Shown: positions 7,483 through 14,583 of the stretch, one piece after another
How the letters are laid out: every line of letters starts with the position of its first letter
Position numbering within the stretch: position 1 is the stretch's first letter
Assembly (NCBI GenBank): GCA_946221765.1
Contig: CAMIMK010000042.1
Coordinates: 1-14,783 of the forward strand
DNA: 14,783 nt
Reading direction: 5' to 3'
Source of the DNA: an uncultured Rhodovulum sp.
Lineage (GTDB): Bacteria > Pseudomonadota > Alphaproteobacteria > Rhodobacterales > Rhodobacteraceae
Program-made: the position numbers and the translations under genes
Notes under the pieces: model-generated
Seen by the model: only the letters and a program-made list of their open reading frames with translations
The model's database searches: none
Told to the model about the DNA's origin: nothing

Positions 7483-8534
7483 ATGCGTGAAATCCTGACC
7501 CTCGCCGGCGCCCTGTCGGTCGCGGCAAGCCTGCTCGCCGGCAGCGCGGCGCTGGCCCAGACCGGCGGCACCGTCGCCTTCCTGATGCCCGACCAGGGAT
7601 CGACCCGCTACGAGGAGCACGACTTCCCCGGCTTCAAGGCCGAGATGGCGAAGCTCTGCCCGGACTGCCAGGTCATCTACCAGAACGCCAATGCCGACGT
7701 GGCACTGCAGCAGCAGCAGTTCAACTCGGTGCTGACCCAGGGCGCGAAGGTCGTCGTGCTCGACCCCGTCGACTCCGCCGCCGCCGCCTCGCTCGTCGCC
7801 CTCGCCCAGAGCCAGGACGTCAAGGTCATCGCCTATGACCGCCCGATCCCCGACAAGCCGGCCGATTTCTACGTCTCCTTCGACAACAAGGCGATCGGCA
7901 AGGCGATCTTGGACAGCCTCGTCCAGCATCTGGAGGCGCTCGGCGTCGCAAGGATAAGGGCGGCGTGCTGCAGATCAACGGCTCGCCGACCGACGCCGCT
8001 GCGGGCCTGATCCGCGACGGCGTGCACGAAGGGCTGGGCGCCAGCGGTTACAAGACCCTCGCCGAATTCGACACGCCCGACTGGGCGCCGCCCAAGGCGC
8101 AGGAATGGACGAGCGGCCAGGTGCAGCGCTTCGGCGCGGACATCGTCGGCGTGGTCGCCGCCAACGACGGCACCGGGGGCGCGGCCATCGCGGCCTTCAA
8201 GGCGGCGGGCGTCGACCCGGTGCCGCCGGTGACCGGCAATGACGCGACGATCGCCGCCCTGCAGCTCGTCATCTCGGGCGACCAGTACAACACCATTTCC
8301 AAGCCCTCCGAGATCGTCGGCGCGGCTGCGGCACAGGTGGCGGCGAAATTCCTGGCCGGCGAGACACCGGAGGCCAAGGCGACGCTCTACGACACGCCCT
8401 CCGAACTCTTCGTGCCGGCCGTTGTGACCCGCGAGAACATCAAGGCCGAGATCTTCGACAAGGGCATCACCACCGCCGCCGAGGTCTGCACCGGCCGCTA
8501 TGCCGAAGGCTGCGCCGAACTCGGCATCAAGTAG
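7483..8534 (+). pseudogene. Sugar/polyol ABC transporter periplasmic binding protein, frameshifted
   Basis: This encodes a XylF-like, type 1 periplasmic binding protein (family of ribose, xylose and related ligands) and is the first gene of the probable ribitol operon. A Sec signal peptide is clear: MREI, a hydrophobic core, then ALA before QTGG, with cleavage expected after residue 25. The next part, with FLMPDQGSTRYEEHD, VVVLDPVDS, VIAYDRPI and FYVSFDNKAIGKA, is typical. At about 7948 the frame breaks: GTC GC is followed by AAG GAT AAG GGC GGC GTG, which reads KDKGGVLQINGSPTDAAAG in the other frame and runs intact to the TAG at 8532-8534. This second part includes GVVAANDGTGGAAIAAFKAAG and the C-terminal EVCTGRYAEGC. 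One missing base explains everything; restored length is about 350 residues. Because the downstream genes are intact, a sequence error is a serious alternative to true inactivation. A GTG at 7965 is the best restart codon but would give a fragment without a signal peptide. Confidence 0.85.
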
Positions 8535-8551
8535 CACCGCGCCCCGACCGT

Positions 8552-8576
8552 CCGCCCGGCGATCCCCGCCGGGCGG
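8552..8576 (+). other. Intercistronic stem-loop after the binding-protein gene
   Basis: A perfect 10-bp inverted repeat, CCGCCCGGCG (8552-8561) and CGCCGGGCGG (8567-8576), encloses a 5-base loop in the 81-base gap between the binding-protein and ATPase genes. There is no T-tract. Hairpins at this place in ABC-transporter operons commonly protect the upstream message from exonucleases or attenuate read-through, giving more binding protein than membrane components. That role is inferred here from position and structure. Confidence 0.65.
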
Positions 8577-8615
8577 CTCTGGCGCCCCTGACCCGAACCC
8601 GGAGAGCGTGCCGGC

Positions 8616-9431
8616 ATGCCCGACCCTATCCCGACCCCTCCCCCGACCCCCGACGGCGGGCTGATCCTGAGCCTCCGCGGAATCTGCAAGAATTTCGGCG
8701 CGGTCTCGGCCCTGACCGACATCGACCTCGACGTCCATGCCGGCGAGGTCGTGGCGCTCGTCGGCGACAACGGCGCCGGCAAGTCGACCCTCGTCAAGGT
8801 GCTGGCCGGCGTCCATGCCCCCACCTCCGGAGAGATCCGATTCCGCGGCCGGCCGGTCAGCATGGCGGGCCCGAGCGACGCGCTCCGGCTCGGCATCGCC
8901 ACCGTCTATCAGGACCTGTCGCTCTGCGAGAATCTCGACGTGGTCGCGAATCTCTTCCTCGGCCACGAGCTGACCCCCTGGCAGCTCGACGAGGTGGCAA
9001 TGGAGGTGCGGGCCTGGACACTCCTGTCCGAGCTCGCGGCGCGCATCCCCTCGGTGCGCGAGCCGATCGCCTCGCTCTCGGGCGGCCAGCGCCAGACCGT
9101 GGCCATCGCCCGCTCGCTGCTGCTCGACCCCGAGATCGTCATGCTCGACGAGCCGACCGCCGCCCTCGGCGTCGCCCAGACCGCCGAGGTGCTGAACCTG
9201 ATCGAGCGGCTCAAGGCCCGCGGCCACGGCGTCATCATGATCAGCCACAACATGGAGGACGTCCGCGCGGTGGCGGATCGCATCGTCGTGCTGCGGCTCG
9301 GACGCAACAACGGGGTCTTCACCCCGGACTCGTCCAATGCCGAACTTGTCGGGGCCATCACCGGCGCCTCGGACAATTCCGTCTCGCGCCGCGCCGCCCG
9401 CCGCGCCGAACCCGCGGAGGCCCGGCCATGA
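8616..9431 (+). CDS. Sugar/polyol ABC transporter ATPase, single domain
   Basis: This 271-residue ATP-hydrolysing subunit of the importer works on the cytoplasmic face with the permease encoded next. Seen are Walker A GDNGAGKST (50-58), the Q-loop Gln99, signature LSGGQ (154-158), Walker B IVMLDEP (174-180) and the H-loop His211. Only one nucleotide-binding domain is present. XylG and RbsA of this carbohydrate class have two fused domains and about 500 residues, so this one resembles the shorter FrcA-like form and would act as a homodimer. The N-terminus is proline-rich (PIPTPPPTP) and the tail is Arg/Ala-rich. GGAGAG lies 9 bases before ATG 8616. The stop overlaps the permease start as ATGA, indicating translational coupling. 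Specificity is taken from the operon context only. Confidence 0.93.
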   Translation: MPDPIPTPPPTPDGGLILSLRGICKNFGAVSALTDIDLDVHAGEVVALVGDNGAGKSTLVKVLAGVHAPTSGEIRFRGRPVSMAGPSDALRLGIATVYQDLSLCENLDVVANLFLGHELTPWQLDEVAMEVRAWTLLSELAARIPSVREPIASLSGGQRQTVAIARSLLLDPEIVMLDEPTAALGVAQTAEVLNLIERLKARGHGVIMISHNMEDVRAVADRIVVLRLGRNNGVFTPDSSNAELVGAITGASDNSVSRRAARRAEPAEARP

Positions 9432-10672
9432 GCGACACCCCCCGCAAACCGCTGCTCGACCGCAGCGACAGCCGCGTCGCCCATGCCGAGGGGCTGTCGG
9501 GCGCGGTCCGCGACTTTCTCGACCGCATCCGTTCGGGCGATCTCGGCTCGCTGCCGGTGATCGTGGGGCTCGTCCTCATCTGGACGGTCTTCTACAGCCT
9601 CAACCCGATCTTCCTGTCGCCGAACAACATGGTGAACCTGTTCTTCGACTGCTCGGTGATCGGGGTCATCTCGCTCGGCATCGTCTGCGTGCTGCTGCTC
9701 GGCGAGATCGACCTCTCGGTCGGCTCGATGAGCGGCGTCGCCTCGGCGCTGCTCGGGGTGCTCTGGATCAAGCACGGCCTGCCGGCCCCCCTCGCCGTCG
9801 CCGCCGCCCTGGCCCTCGGCGCCTGCGTCGGGGCGATCTATGCGACGCTGCGCACACGGCTCAGCATGCCGAGCTTCGTCTCGACGCTCTCGGGGCTGCT
9901 CGCGCTGCTCGGGCTGCAGCTCTACATGCTCGGCACCACGGGCTCGATCAACCTGCCCTACGATTCCGCGCTCGTGGCCTTCGGCCAGCTGCTCGTCATG
10001 CCCTCCTGGCTGTCGCATGGCCTCGCGCTGCTGCCGGGCATCGCCCTGCTGGCCGTCGGGCTGCGCACCATGGAGCAGCGGCGGCGCGCGAACCTGTCGC
10101 CGGGGTCGCTCGGCGGGCTCGTCGTGAAGGCCGTGGCCCTGACCGCCGGGCTCCAGTTCATCGTCTACTACCTCAACATCGGCCGGGGCGTCCCGTGGAT
10201 GTTCGGGCTCTTCGTGCTGCTCGTCCTCATCATGAACTATGCCTTCACCCGCACCAAATGGGGGCGGTCGATGCTGGCTGTCGGCGGCAATGCCGAGGCG
10301 GCACGGCGGGCGGGCATCAACGTGGGGCGGATCTACCTCAGCGCCTTCATGCTCTGCTCGATGTTCGCGGCGGCAGGGGGCATGCTGTCGGCGGCCCGCC
10401 TCGCCTCGTCCAGCCAGCAGGCCGGCACCGGAGACGTGAACCTCAACGCCATCGCCGCCGCGGTCATCGGCGGCACCAGCCTCTTCGGCGGCCGGGGCAG
10501 TGCCTGGTCGGCCCTGCTCGGGATCATCGTCATCCAGTCGATCTCGAACGGCCTGACCCTGCTGAACCTCAGTTCGTCGCTGCGCTACATGATCACCGGC
10601 GCGGTGCTCGCCATCGCGGTGATCGTCGACAGCCTTGCACGCAAGAGCCGTGTCTCGCACGGCCGCGCCTGA
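9428..10672 (+). CDS. Sugar/polyol ABC transporter permease (XylH/RbsC type)
   Basis: This 414-residue inner-membrane permease belongs to the BPD_transp_2 family of carbohydrate importers. About ten hydrophobic segments are visible after a hydrophilic N-terminus of roughly 40 residues. The hallmark GEIDLSVGSMSG (92-103) is present, as are MNYAFTRTKWGRSMLAVGGNAEAARRAGI, the cytoplasmic coupling region of this family, and AVIGGTSLFGGRGS near the C-terminus. Length and motifs match XylH-like proteins. The ATG overlaps the ATPase stop codon by 4 bases. The ribitol dehydrogenase starts 13 bases after the stop, so all lie in one transcript. The substrate is probably a pentitol such as ribitol, judged from the dehydrogenase, with D-xylose or another pentose as the alternative suggested by the XylFH-like families. 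Confidence 0.93.
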   Translation: MSDTPRKPLLDRSDSRVAHAEGLSGAVRDFLDRIRSGDLGSLPVIVGLVLIWTVFYSLNPIFLSPNNMVNLFFDCSVIGVISLGIVCVLLLGEIDLSVGSMSGVASALLGVLWIKHGLPAPLAVAAALALGACVGAIYATLRTRLSMPSFVSTLSGLLALLGLQLYMLGTTGSINLPYDSALVAFGQLLVMPSWLSHGLALLPGIALLAVGLRTMEQRRRANLSPGSLGGLVVKAVALTAGLQFIVYYLNIGRGVPWMFGLFVLLVLIMNYAFTRTKWGRSMLAVGGNAEAARRAGINVGRIYLSAFMLCSMFAAAGGMLSAARLASSSQQAGTGDVNLNAIAAAVIGGTSLFGGRGSAWSALLGIIVIQSISNGLTLLNLSSSLRYMITGAVLAIAVIVDSLARKSRVSHGRA

Positions 10673-10685
10673 ACGGGAGGACAGG

Positions 10686-11414
10686 ATGGGAGAAAGACTG
10701 GCTGGAAAGGTCGCGGCGGTCACCGGCGCGGCATCGGGGATCGGGCTCGCCTGCAGCCGGGCGATGCTGGCCGAGGGGGCGCAGGTCGTCCTCGTCGACC
10801 GCGCCGCCGACCGCCTCGCGACGCTCTGTGACGACCTCGGCCCCCGCGCGCATCCGCTGGCGCTCGACCTCACGGACGGCCCCGCCGTCTCGGGGATGCT
10901 GCCCCGGATCCTCGACCTCGCCGGCGGGCTCGACATCCTGCATGCCAATGCCGGGGCCTATGTCGGCGGGCCGGTGGTCGAGGGCGACCCGGATGTGTGG
11001 GACCGGGTGCTGACCCTCAACGTCAACGCCGCCTTCCGCACGGTGCATGCGGTCCTGCCGCACATGATCGCGCAGAAATCCGGGGACATCCTGCTGACGA
11101 GCTCGATCGCCGGCATCGTCCCGGTCCTGTGGGAGCCGGTCTACACCGCCTCGAAATTCGCGGTGCAGGCCTTTGTCGCGACGGTCCGGCGGCAGGTGAT
11201 GACCGAGGGCATCCGCGTGGGCGCCGTCTGCCCCGGCCCGGTCGTGACTGCGCTCCTCGACGACTGGCCGAAGGCGAAGCTCGAGGAGGCGATGGCGCAG
11301 GGCAGCCTGATGCAGCCCGAGGAGGTGGCCGAGGCCGTGCTCTTCATGCTGACCCGCCCGCGCAACGTGACGATCCGCGACCTCGTCATCCTGCCGCTGA
11401 CCGTCGACGTCTGA
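10686..11414 (+). CDS. rbtD: Ribitol 2-dehydrogenase (short-chain dehydrogenase)
   Basis: This is a 242-residue classical short-chain dehydrogenase predicted to oxidise ribitol to D-ribulose with NAD+. The nucleotide-binding TGAASGIG (13-20), NAG (88-90), and catalytic Ser140, Tyr153 and Lys157 (YTASK) are all present. Asp38 after the second strand favours NAD over NADP. The segments HANAGAYVGGPVVEGDPDVWDRVL, WEPVYTASKFAVQAF and PGPVVTALLDDWPKAK match, as far as I remember it, the Klebsiella ribitol dehydrogenase almost residue for residue; this is from memory, not alignment. The start is the ATG at 10686, with GGGAGG 5 bases upstream. The gene directly follows an ABC importer, which fits uptake and first oxidation of one polyol. 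No ribulokinase or dedicated repressor is adjacent. A related pentitol dehydrogenase is the main alternative. Confidence 0.88.
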   Translation: MGERLAGKVAAVTGAASGIGLACSRAMLAEGAQVVLVDRAADRLATLCDDLGPRAHPLALDLTDGPAVSGMLPRILDLAGGLDILHANAGAYVGGPVVEGDPDVWDRVLTLNVNAAFRTVHAVLPHMIAQKSGDILLTSSIAGIVPVLWEPVYTASKFAVQAFVATVRRQVMTEGIRVGAVCPGPVVTALLDDWPKAKLEEAMAQGSLMQPEEVAEAVLFMLTRPRNVTIRDLVILPLTVDV

Positions 11415-11805
11415 GACGACCTCCGGGGGAATGGTTCGGCCCCCGCGCCCGACGTCCCGCACAGGGGCGCTGTCCCATCCGCCCCCGATTTGACGCGGGA
11501 CAAATCGGGACGCGCCCACCCGGTCAGGCGCGTCCCGATTCCCCCCGGTCGCAGAGCCTGCGGACGGCCCCTCGCCTTCCGCGCTCACGCGCTCCGGGTG
11601 ACGAACCGGCGCGAGGCAGAGCCCGGTCCAGCCTTTGGGCCGGACCGGCAAGGGCGGCGGCTTCCGGCGGATTCAGCCGGAAGTCATATGAGCCGGGGCC
11701 GCCCCCCGGGAGGTCCAGAGGAGAGGGGGCGGCCTTGCCCGGCCACCCCGTGCAGGCAGCGGACCTCAAGCCGGTGCAGGCACCAGGGACGCGGGAGGCG
11801 GCGGC
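11415..11805. other. Convergent spacer with hairpins between rbtD and dipeptidase
   Basis: No gene is supported in these 391 bases, which separate two converging genes. Four inverted repeats are seen. CCCGATTTG/CAAATCGGG (11484-11492, 11501-11509) overlaps AATCGGGACGCGCC/GGCGCGTCCCGATT (11503-11516, 11527-11540). CCGGTCC...GGACCGG (11623-11648) continues inward with one A-C mismatch. CTTCCGGC/GCCGGAAG spans 11661-11683. None is followed by a real T-tract on either strand. They may act together as bidirectional terminators or mRNA-end stabilisers. Confidence 0.5.
11503..11540. terminator. 14-bp perfect hairpin, possible bidirectional terminator
   Basis: The arms AATCGGGACGCGCC and GGCGCGTCCCGATT are perfect complements with a 10-base loop, about 90 bases after the rbtD stop. 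The outer A-T pairs give short AA/TT ends on both strands, but no long T-run follows. It is the strongest stem in the convergent spacer and the best candidate for the end of the ribitol operon transcript. Confidence 0.5.
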
Positions 11806-13212
11806 TCAGCCGGCGTCGGCCAGGGCCGCGAGGATGCGGGCCCAGGAGCGGATGCCCTTGTGGAAGCTCGTCAGCTCGTATTTCTCGTTCGGGCTGTGGA
11901 TGGCGTCGTCGGCGAGGCCGAAGCCGACCATCACCACCTCCACCCCGAGCTTGGCCTTGATCAGCGTCGTCACCGGGATCGAGCCGCCGCCGCCGACGAA
12001 GGCCGCCTCCCTGCCCCATTCGTCGGTGAGGGCGGCGTGCGCCGACTGGAAGACCGCGCCGCTGGTGTCGAAGGCGACCGCGGTGCCGGAGCCGTGCTCG
12101 TGGAACTCCACCGTGCAGTCGGCGGGGAGGCGGTCCTCGACATGCCGGCGGAAGGCCGCGCGGACCTTGTGCGGGTCCTGGTCGAAGACCAGCCGGAACG
12201 AGACCTTGGCATGTGCCTCCGCCGGGATCACCGTCTTGAAGCCGGCCCCCTGATAGCCGCCGCCCATGCCGTTCACCTCCGCGGTCGGGCGCGACCAGGT
12301 CTGCTCGAGCACGGAGCGGCCCGTCTCGCCCGCGGGCACCGACAGGCCGACCTCGCCGAGGAAGGCGGCCGGGTCGAAGTCGAGCTTCGCCCAGCTCTCC
12401 TTCAGGGTCCCGGGCAGCTCCGGCACGCCGTCGTAGAAGCCCTCGAGGGTGACCCGGCCCGTCTCGTCGTGCAGGTCGGCGAGGATGCGGGCGAGGACGT
12501 GGTTCGGATTGGCGGCGGCCGAGCCGTAGAAGCCGGAATGCAGGTCGCGCGCGGCGGCGCGGATGGTGATCTCCTCGCCGCAGAGGCCGCGCAGCGAGGT
12601 GGTGATCGCCGGCGTCTCCCTGTCCCACATGCTGGTGTCGCAGATCAGCGCGATGTCGGCGCGGAGCTCGTCGAGATTGGCGTCGAGGAAGGGCGGCAGG
12701 TTCGTCCCGCCCGATTCCTCCTCGCCCTCCAGCAGGATCGTGACCGGCAGGGGCAGGCTGCCCGTGACCTTCTTCCAGGCGCGGCAGGCCTCGACGAAGG
12801 TCATCAGCTGGCCCTTGTCGTCGGCGGTGCCGCGGCCGACCAGCATCTTCGTGCCATCGGGGCGGGTGACGATGGCGGGTTCGAACGGATCGGTGTGCCA
12901 GAGCTCGAGCGGGTCCACCGGCTGCACGTCGTAATGGCCGTAGAAGAGCACCGACGGGCCGTCGCCCTCGCGGTGGTGGCCGACGACCATCGGGTGGCCG
13001 GCGGTGTCGCGCACGGCCGCGTCGAAGCCGATCTCGCGCAGGTCGGCGGCGTGCCAGTCGGCGCAGGCGCGGGTCTCGGCCGCATAGGCGGGATCGGTCG
13101 AGATCGACTTGAGACGCAGCGTGACGAACAGGCGCTCGAGCGCTGCGTCGAGATCGGCGTCGATGGCGGCGAGGACATCGTCCAGCGCGGTGGCGGCGAG
13201 GGTGTCGGACAT
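11806..13212 (-). CDS. M20-family zinc dipeptidase
   Basis: This 468-residue cytosolic metallopeptidase is of the M20 family (ArgE/DapE/CNDP2 clan) and closest in layout to the cytosolic non-specific dipeptidase/carnosinase-like group. Metal-site motifs are complete: GHYDVQP with His93 and Asp95, GTADDKG with bridging Asp131, EGEEESG with catalytic base Glu165 and ligand Glu166, CDTS with Asp192, and DAIHSPNE with His439. LHSG (His226) in the lid/dimerisation domain supplies the substrate-site histidine expected of this group. It would cleave dipeptides or N-acyl amino acids; the exact substrate is not evident. The start ATG 13212-13210 is preceded by a weak AGG-type site 9 bases away. It is a single gene, convergent with rbtD and divergent from the PadR-type gene. 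Its role in arginine synthesis (ArgE) is unlikely given family placement. Confidence 0.93.
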   Translation of the reverse strand: MSDTLAATALDDVLAAIDADLDAALERLFVTLRLKSISTDPAYAAETRACADWHAADLREIGFDAAVRDTAGHPMVVGHHREGDGPSVLFYGHYDVQPVDPLELWHTDPFEPAIVTRPDGTKMLVGRGTADDKGQLMTFVEACRAWKKVTGSLPLPVTILLEGEEESGGTNLPPFLDANLDELRADIALICDTSMWDRETPAITTSLRGLCGEEITIRAAARDLHSGFYGSAAANPNHVLARILADLHDETGRVTLEGFYDGVPELPGTLKESWAKLDFDPAAFLGEVGLSVPAGETGRSVLEQTWSRPTAEVNGMGGGYQGAGFKTVIPAEAHAKVSFRLVFDQDPHKVRAAFRRHVEDRLPADCTVEFHEHGSGTAVAFDTSGAVFQSAHAALTDEWGREAAFVGGGGSIPVTTLIKAKLGVEVVMVGFGLADDAIHSPNEKYELTSFHKGIRSWARILAALADAG

Positions 13213-13618
13213 GGGATCAGACCTATCGGATCAGGCCCGCCCGGGGGGCAGGCCGGGCAGGAGTCAGGGGACGGGGCGCGCGGTCAGGACCACGGCAGGG
13301 GGTAGCATCAGCGCGCGGATCGTATCGATGCCTGCGTCCTTTTGATACCTGTCGTCAAAGCCGTCAGGTCTCGCTTCGGCCACGACTGGAAGCCCGGCCT
13401 GCCGGCGCGGCCGTGGTCCCCCGCATCGCGGTCTGGCGGGGGCCGGTGGTCTGGCCGTTCCGGGCGGACGGGGCGCGCTCGCACCGTCCGGCGGATGCCC
13501 TCGGGGCCTCGCTCCGCAGGAGCCCCTCAGGGGGCTCTCGTCGTCCGGGGAAGCCGCACCTCCGGCACTTTTTCAGATATATCTTGATTTTCGATATGTC
13601 GGCTTTTATCTCCGGGCC
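13213..13618. promoter_or_regulatory. Divergent spacer, dipeptidase / PadR regulator
   Basis: No gene is supported in these 406 bases. Three inverted repeats occur: CCCCCGC/GCGGGGG (13418-13442), CGGACGG/CCGTCCG (13465-13490) and GAGCCCC/GGGGCTC (13520-13537). The last 50 bases are strikingly AT-rich for this genome and hold the PadR-type promoter. No promoter for the dipeptidase is convincing; a TTGACG occurs on the minus strand near 13360 without a matching -10. Confidence 0.45.
13576..13612 (+). promoter_or_regulatory. Probable autoregulated promoter of the PadR-type gene
   Basis: TTGATT (13584-13589) and TATCTC (13607-13612) are separated by 17 bases and place the transcription start about 7 bases after the -10, at or next to the ATG (13619). 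The near-identical octamers GATATATC (13576-13583) and GATATGTC (13593-13600) flank and enter the -35/-10 spacer, centres 17 bases apart. A repressor bound there would block the promoter. The adjacent PadR-type protein is the likely binder; this is inference. Confidence 0.5.
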
Positions 13619-14455
13619 ATGAAACGATCAGATCATGACGCAGGCCGGACGGACTGCGCGGGCCAGCCCGGGCGGCCGGAGGGGCGCCGGGGGCGGCGGC
13701 TGTTCGATTACGGCGCCCTGCGGCTGATCGTCCTCGCGATGATCGCCGAGCGGCCGTGCCACGGCTACGAGATCATGCGGGCGATCGAGGACCGGACCGG
13801 CGGCGGCTACAGCCCCAGTCCGGGCGTGATCTATCCGACACTCTCCTGGCTGGAGGACATGGGCTACGTCCGGTCCGACAGCGACGGGGGGCGCCGGTGC
13901 TACCGGATCCTGCCACCCGGGGCGGCCTTTCTGGAGGCGAACCGGCCGGCCCTCTCCGAGATCGAGGCGCGGGCCGGGTCGTGGAGGGGGGCGCGCACCG
14001 GGGTGCCGGAGGCGGTGGCCGCGGCGATGGACGGGCTGAAGCAGGCCCTGCGCGCGCGCCTTGCCGGCGGCCCCGTCGACGATGCCACGGCTCAGGAAAT
14101 CGCGGCGGCCATCCGGTCCGCCGCCGACCATGTGAAAAGGACGAAACAGACCATGACCGAGACCTCCGCTCCCCTGGCCAGCACGGCCGTTGTCCCGACG
14201 CCGAAGGCGGCAGGCTATGCCGCGCAGCTCTGCAAGCATTTTTCCCACAAGATTCCCGCCCGGTTCGAGGGCAGCGACGGCGAGATCACCTTCGGCGCCG
14301 GAACCTGCCGGCTGCATGCCGAGGGCGACCGGCTGACCCTCACCGTCGAGGGCGCGGACGCGGAGGCGATCGCGCGCCTGCAGGACGTGGTGGGCGGGCA
14401 CCTGCTGCGCTTCGCCTTCCGGGAGGAACTGGCAATCGACTGGCAGCCCGCCTGA
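13619..14455 (+). CDS. YqjI/NfeR-like PadR regulator fused to DUF2218
   Basis: This 278-residue protein has two recognisable parts. Residues 29-105 form a PadR winged helix: FDYGALRLIVLAMI, HGYEIMRAIED (48-58), GGGYSPSPGVIYPTLSWLED (61-80), then the wing. Residues 110-175 form the helical dimerisation tail, which aligns end to end with E. coli YqjI as I remember it. Residues 185-276 match DUF2218: VPTPKAAGYAAQLCKHFSHK, a GxCRLHAEGDRLTLTVE core and RLQDVVGGHLLRFAFREEL. The N-terminal 28 residues hold His6 and Cys13 but not the rich metal-binding tract of YqjI. YqjI represses a ferric-siderophore reductase gene, and DUF2218 is known next to or fused with siderophore-interacting proteins, so an iron or nickel link is plausible. 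No ribosome site precedes the ATG, consistent with leaderless translation. An internal ATG at 14153, 11 bases after AAGGA, could yield DUF2218 alone. Confidence 0.85.
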   Translation: MKRSDHDAGRTDCAGQPGRPEGRRGRRLFDYGALRLIVLAMIAERPCHGYEIMRAIEDRTGGGYSPSPGVIYPTLSWLEDMGYVRSDSDGGRRCYRILPPGAAFLEANRPALSEIEARAGSWRGARTGVPEAVAAAMDGLKQALRARLAGGPVDDATAQEIAAAIRSAADHVKRTKQTMTETSAPLASTAVVPTPKAAGYAAQLCKHFSHKIPARFEGSDGEITFGAGTCRLHAEGDRLTLTVEGADAEAIARLQDVVGGHLLRFAFREELAIDWQPA

Positions 14456-14504
14456 GGCCTGCCCCCCCGGGCGCGGGCCCGCCTGCCCGACGCAGGTCAA
14501 GTCC

Positions 14505-14521
14505 GCCGCCCGGGCGGCTTT
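14505..14521 (+). terminator. Weak hairpin after the PadR-DUF2218 gene
   Basis: The palindrome GCCGCCCGGGCGGC (14505-14518) is followed by TTT (14519-14521), about 50 bases after the stop codon. The stem must open at the centre to form a loop and the T-run is short, so it is at best a weak terminator. Confidence 0.35.
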
Positions 14522-14583
14522 CCAGCCGGGGGCCCATCCGCTAGACAATCCTGCCCGGGCGATGCCGGGAGGAGAGAAACGGC

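Noticed and set aside
8909..10948. A 679-codon open frame on the minus strand opposite the ABC transporter genes
   Set aside because: It lies antisense to three genes with complete motifs. Its product is Arg/Ala/Asp/His-rich low-complexity sequence, typical of reversed high-GC coding DNA.
11860..13305. A 481-codon open frame on the plus strand opposite the dipeptidase
   Set aside because: It is antisense to a well-supported M20 peptidase, contains no recognisable domain, and its composition is that of a GC-rich shadow frame.
13342..13622. Small open frames of 69-81 codons in the dipeptidase/PadR spacer
   Set aside because: They show no ribosome site, consist of Arg/Ser/Pro-rich sequence, and overlap GC-rich inverted repeats; nothing supports translation.
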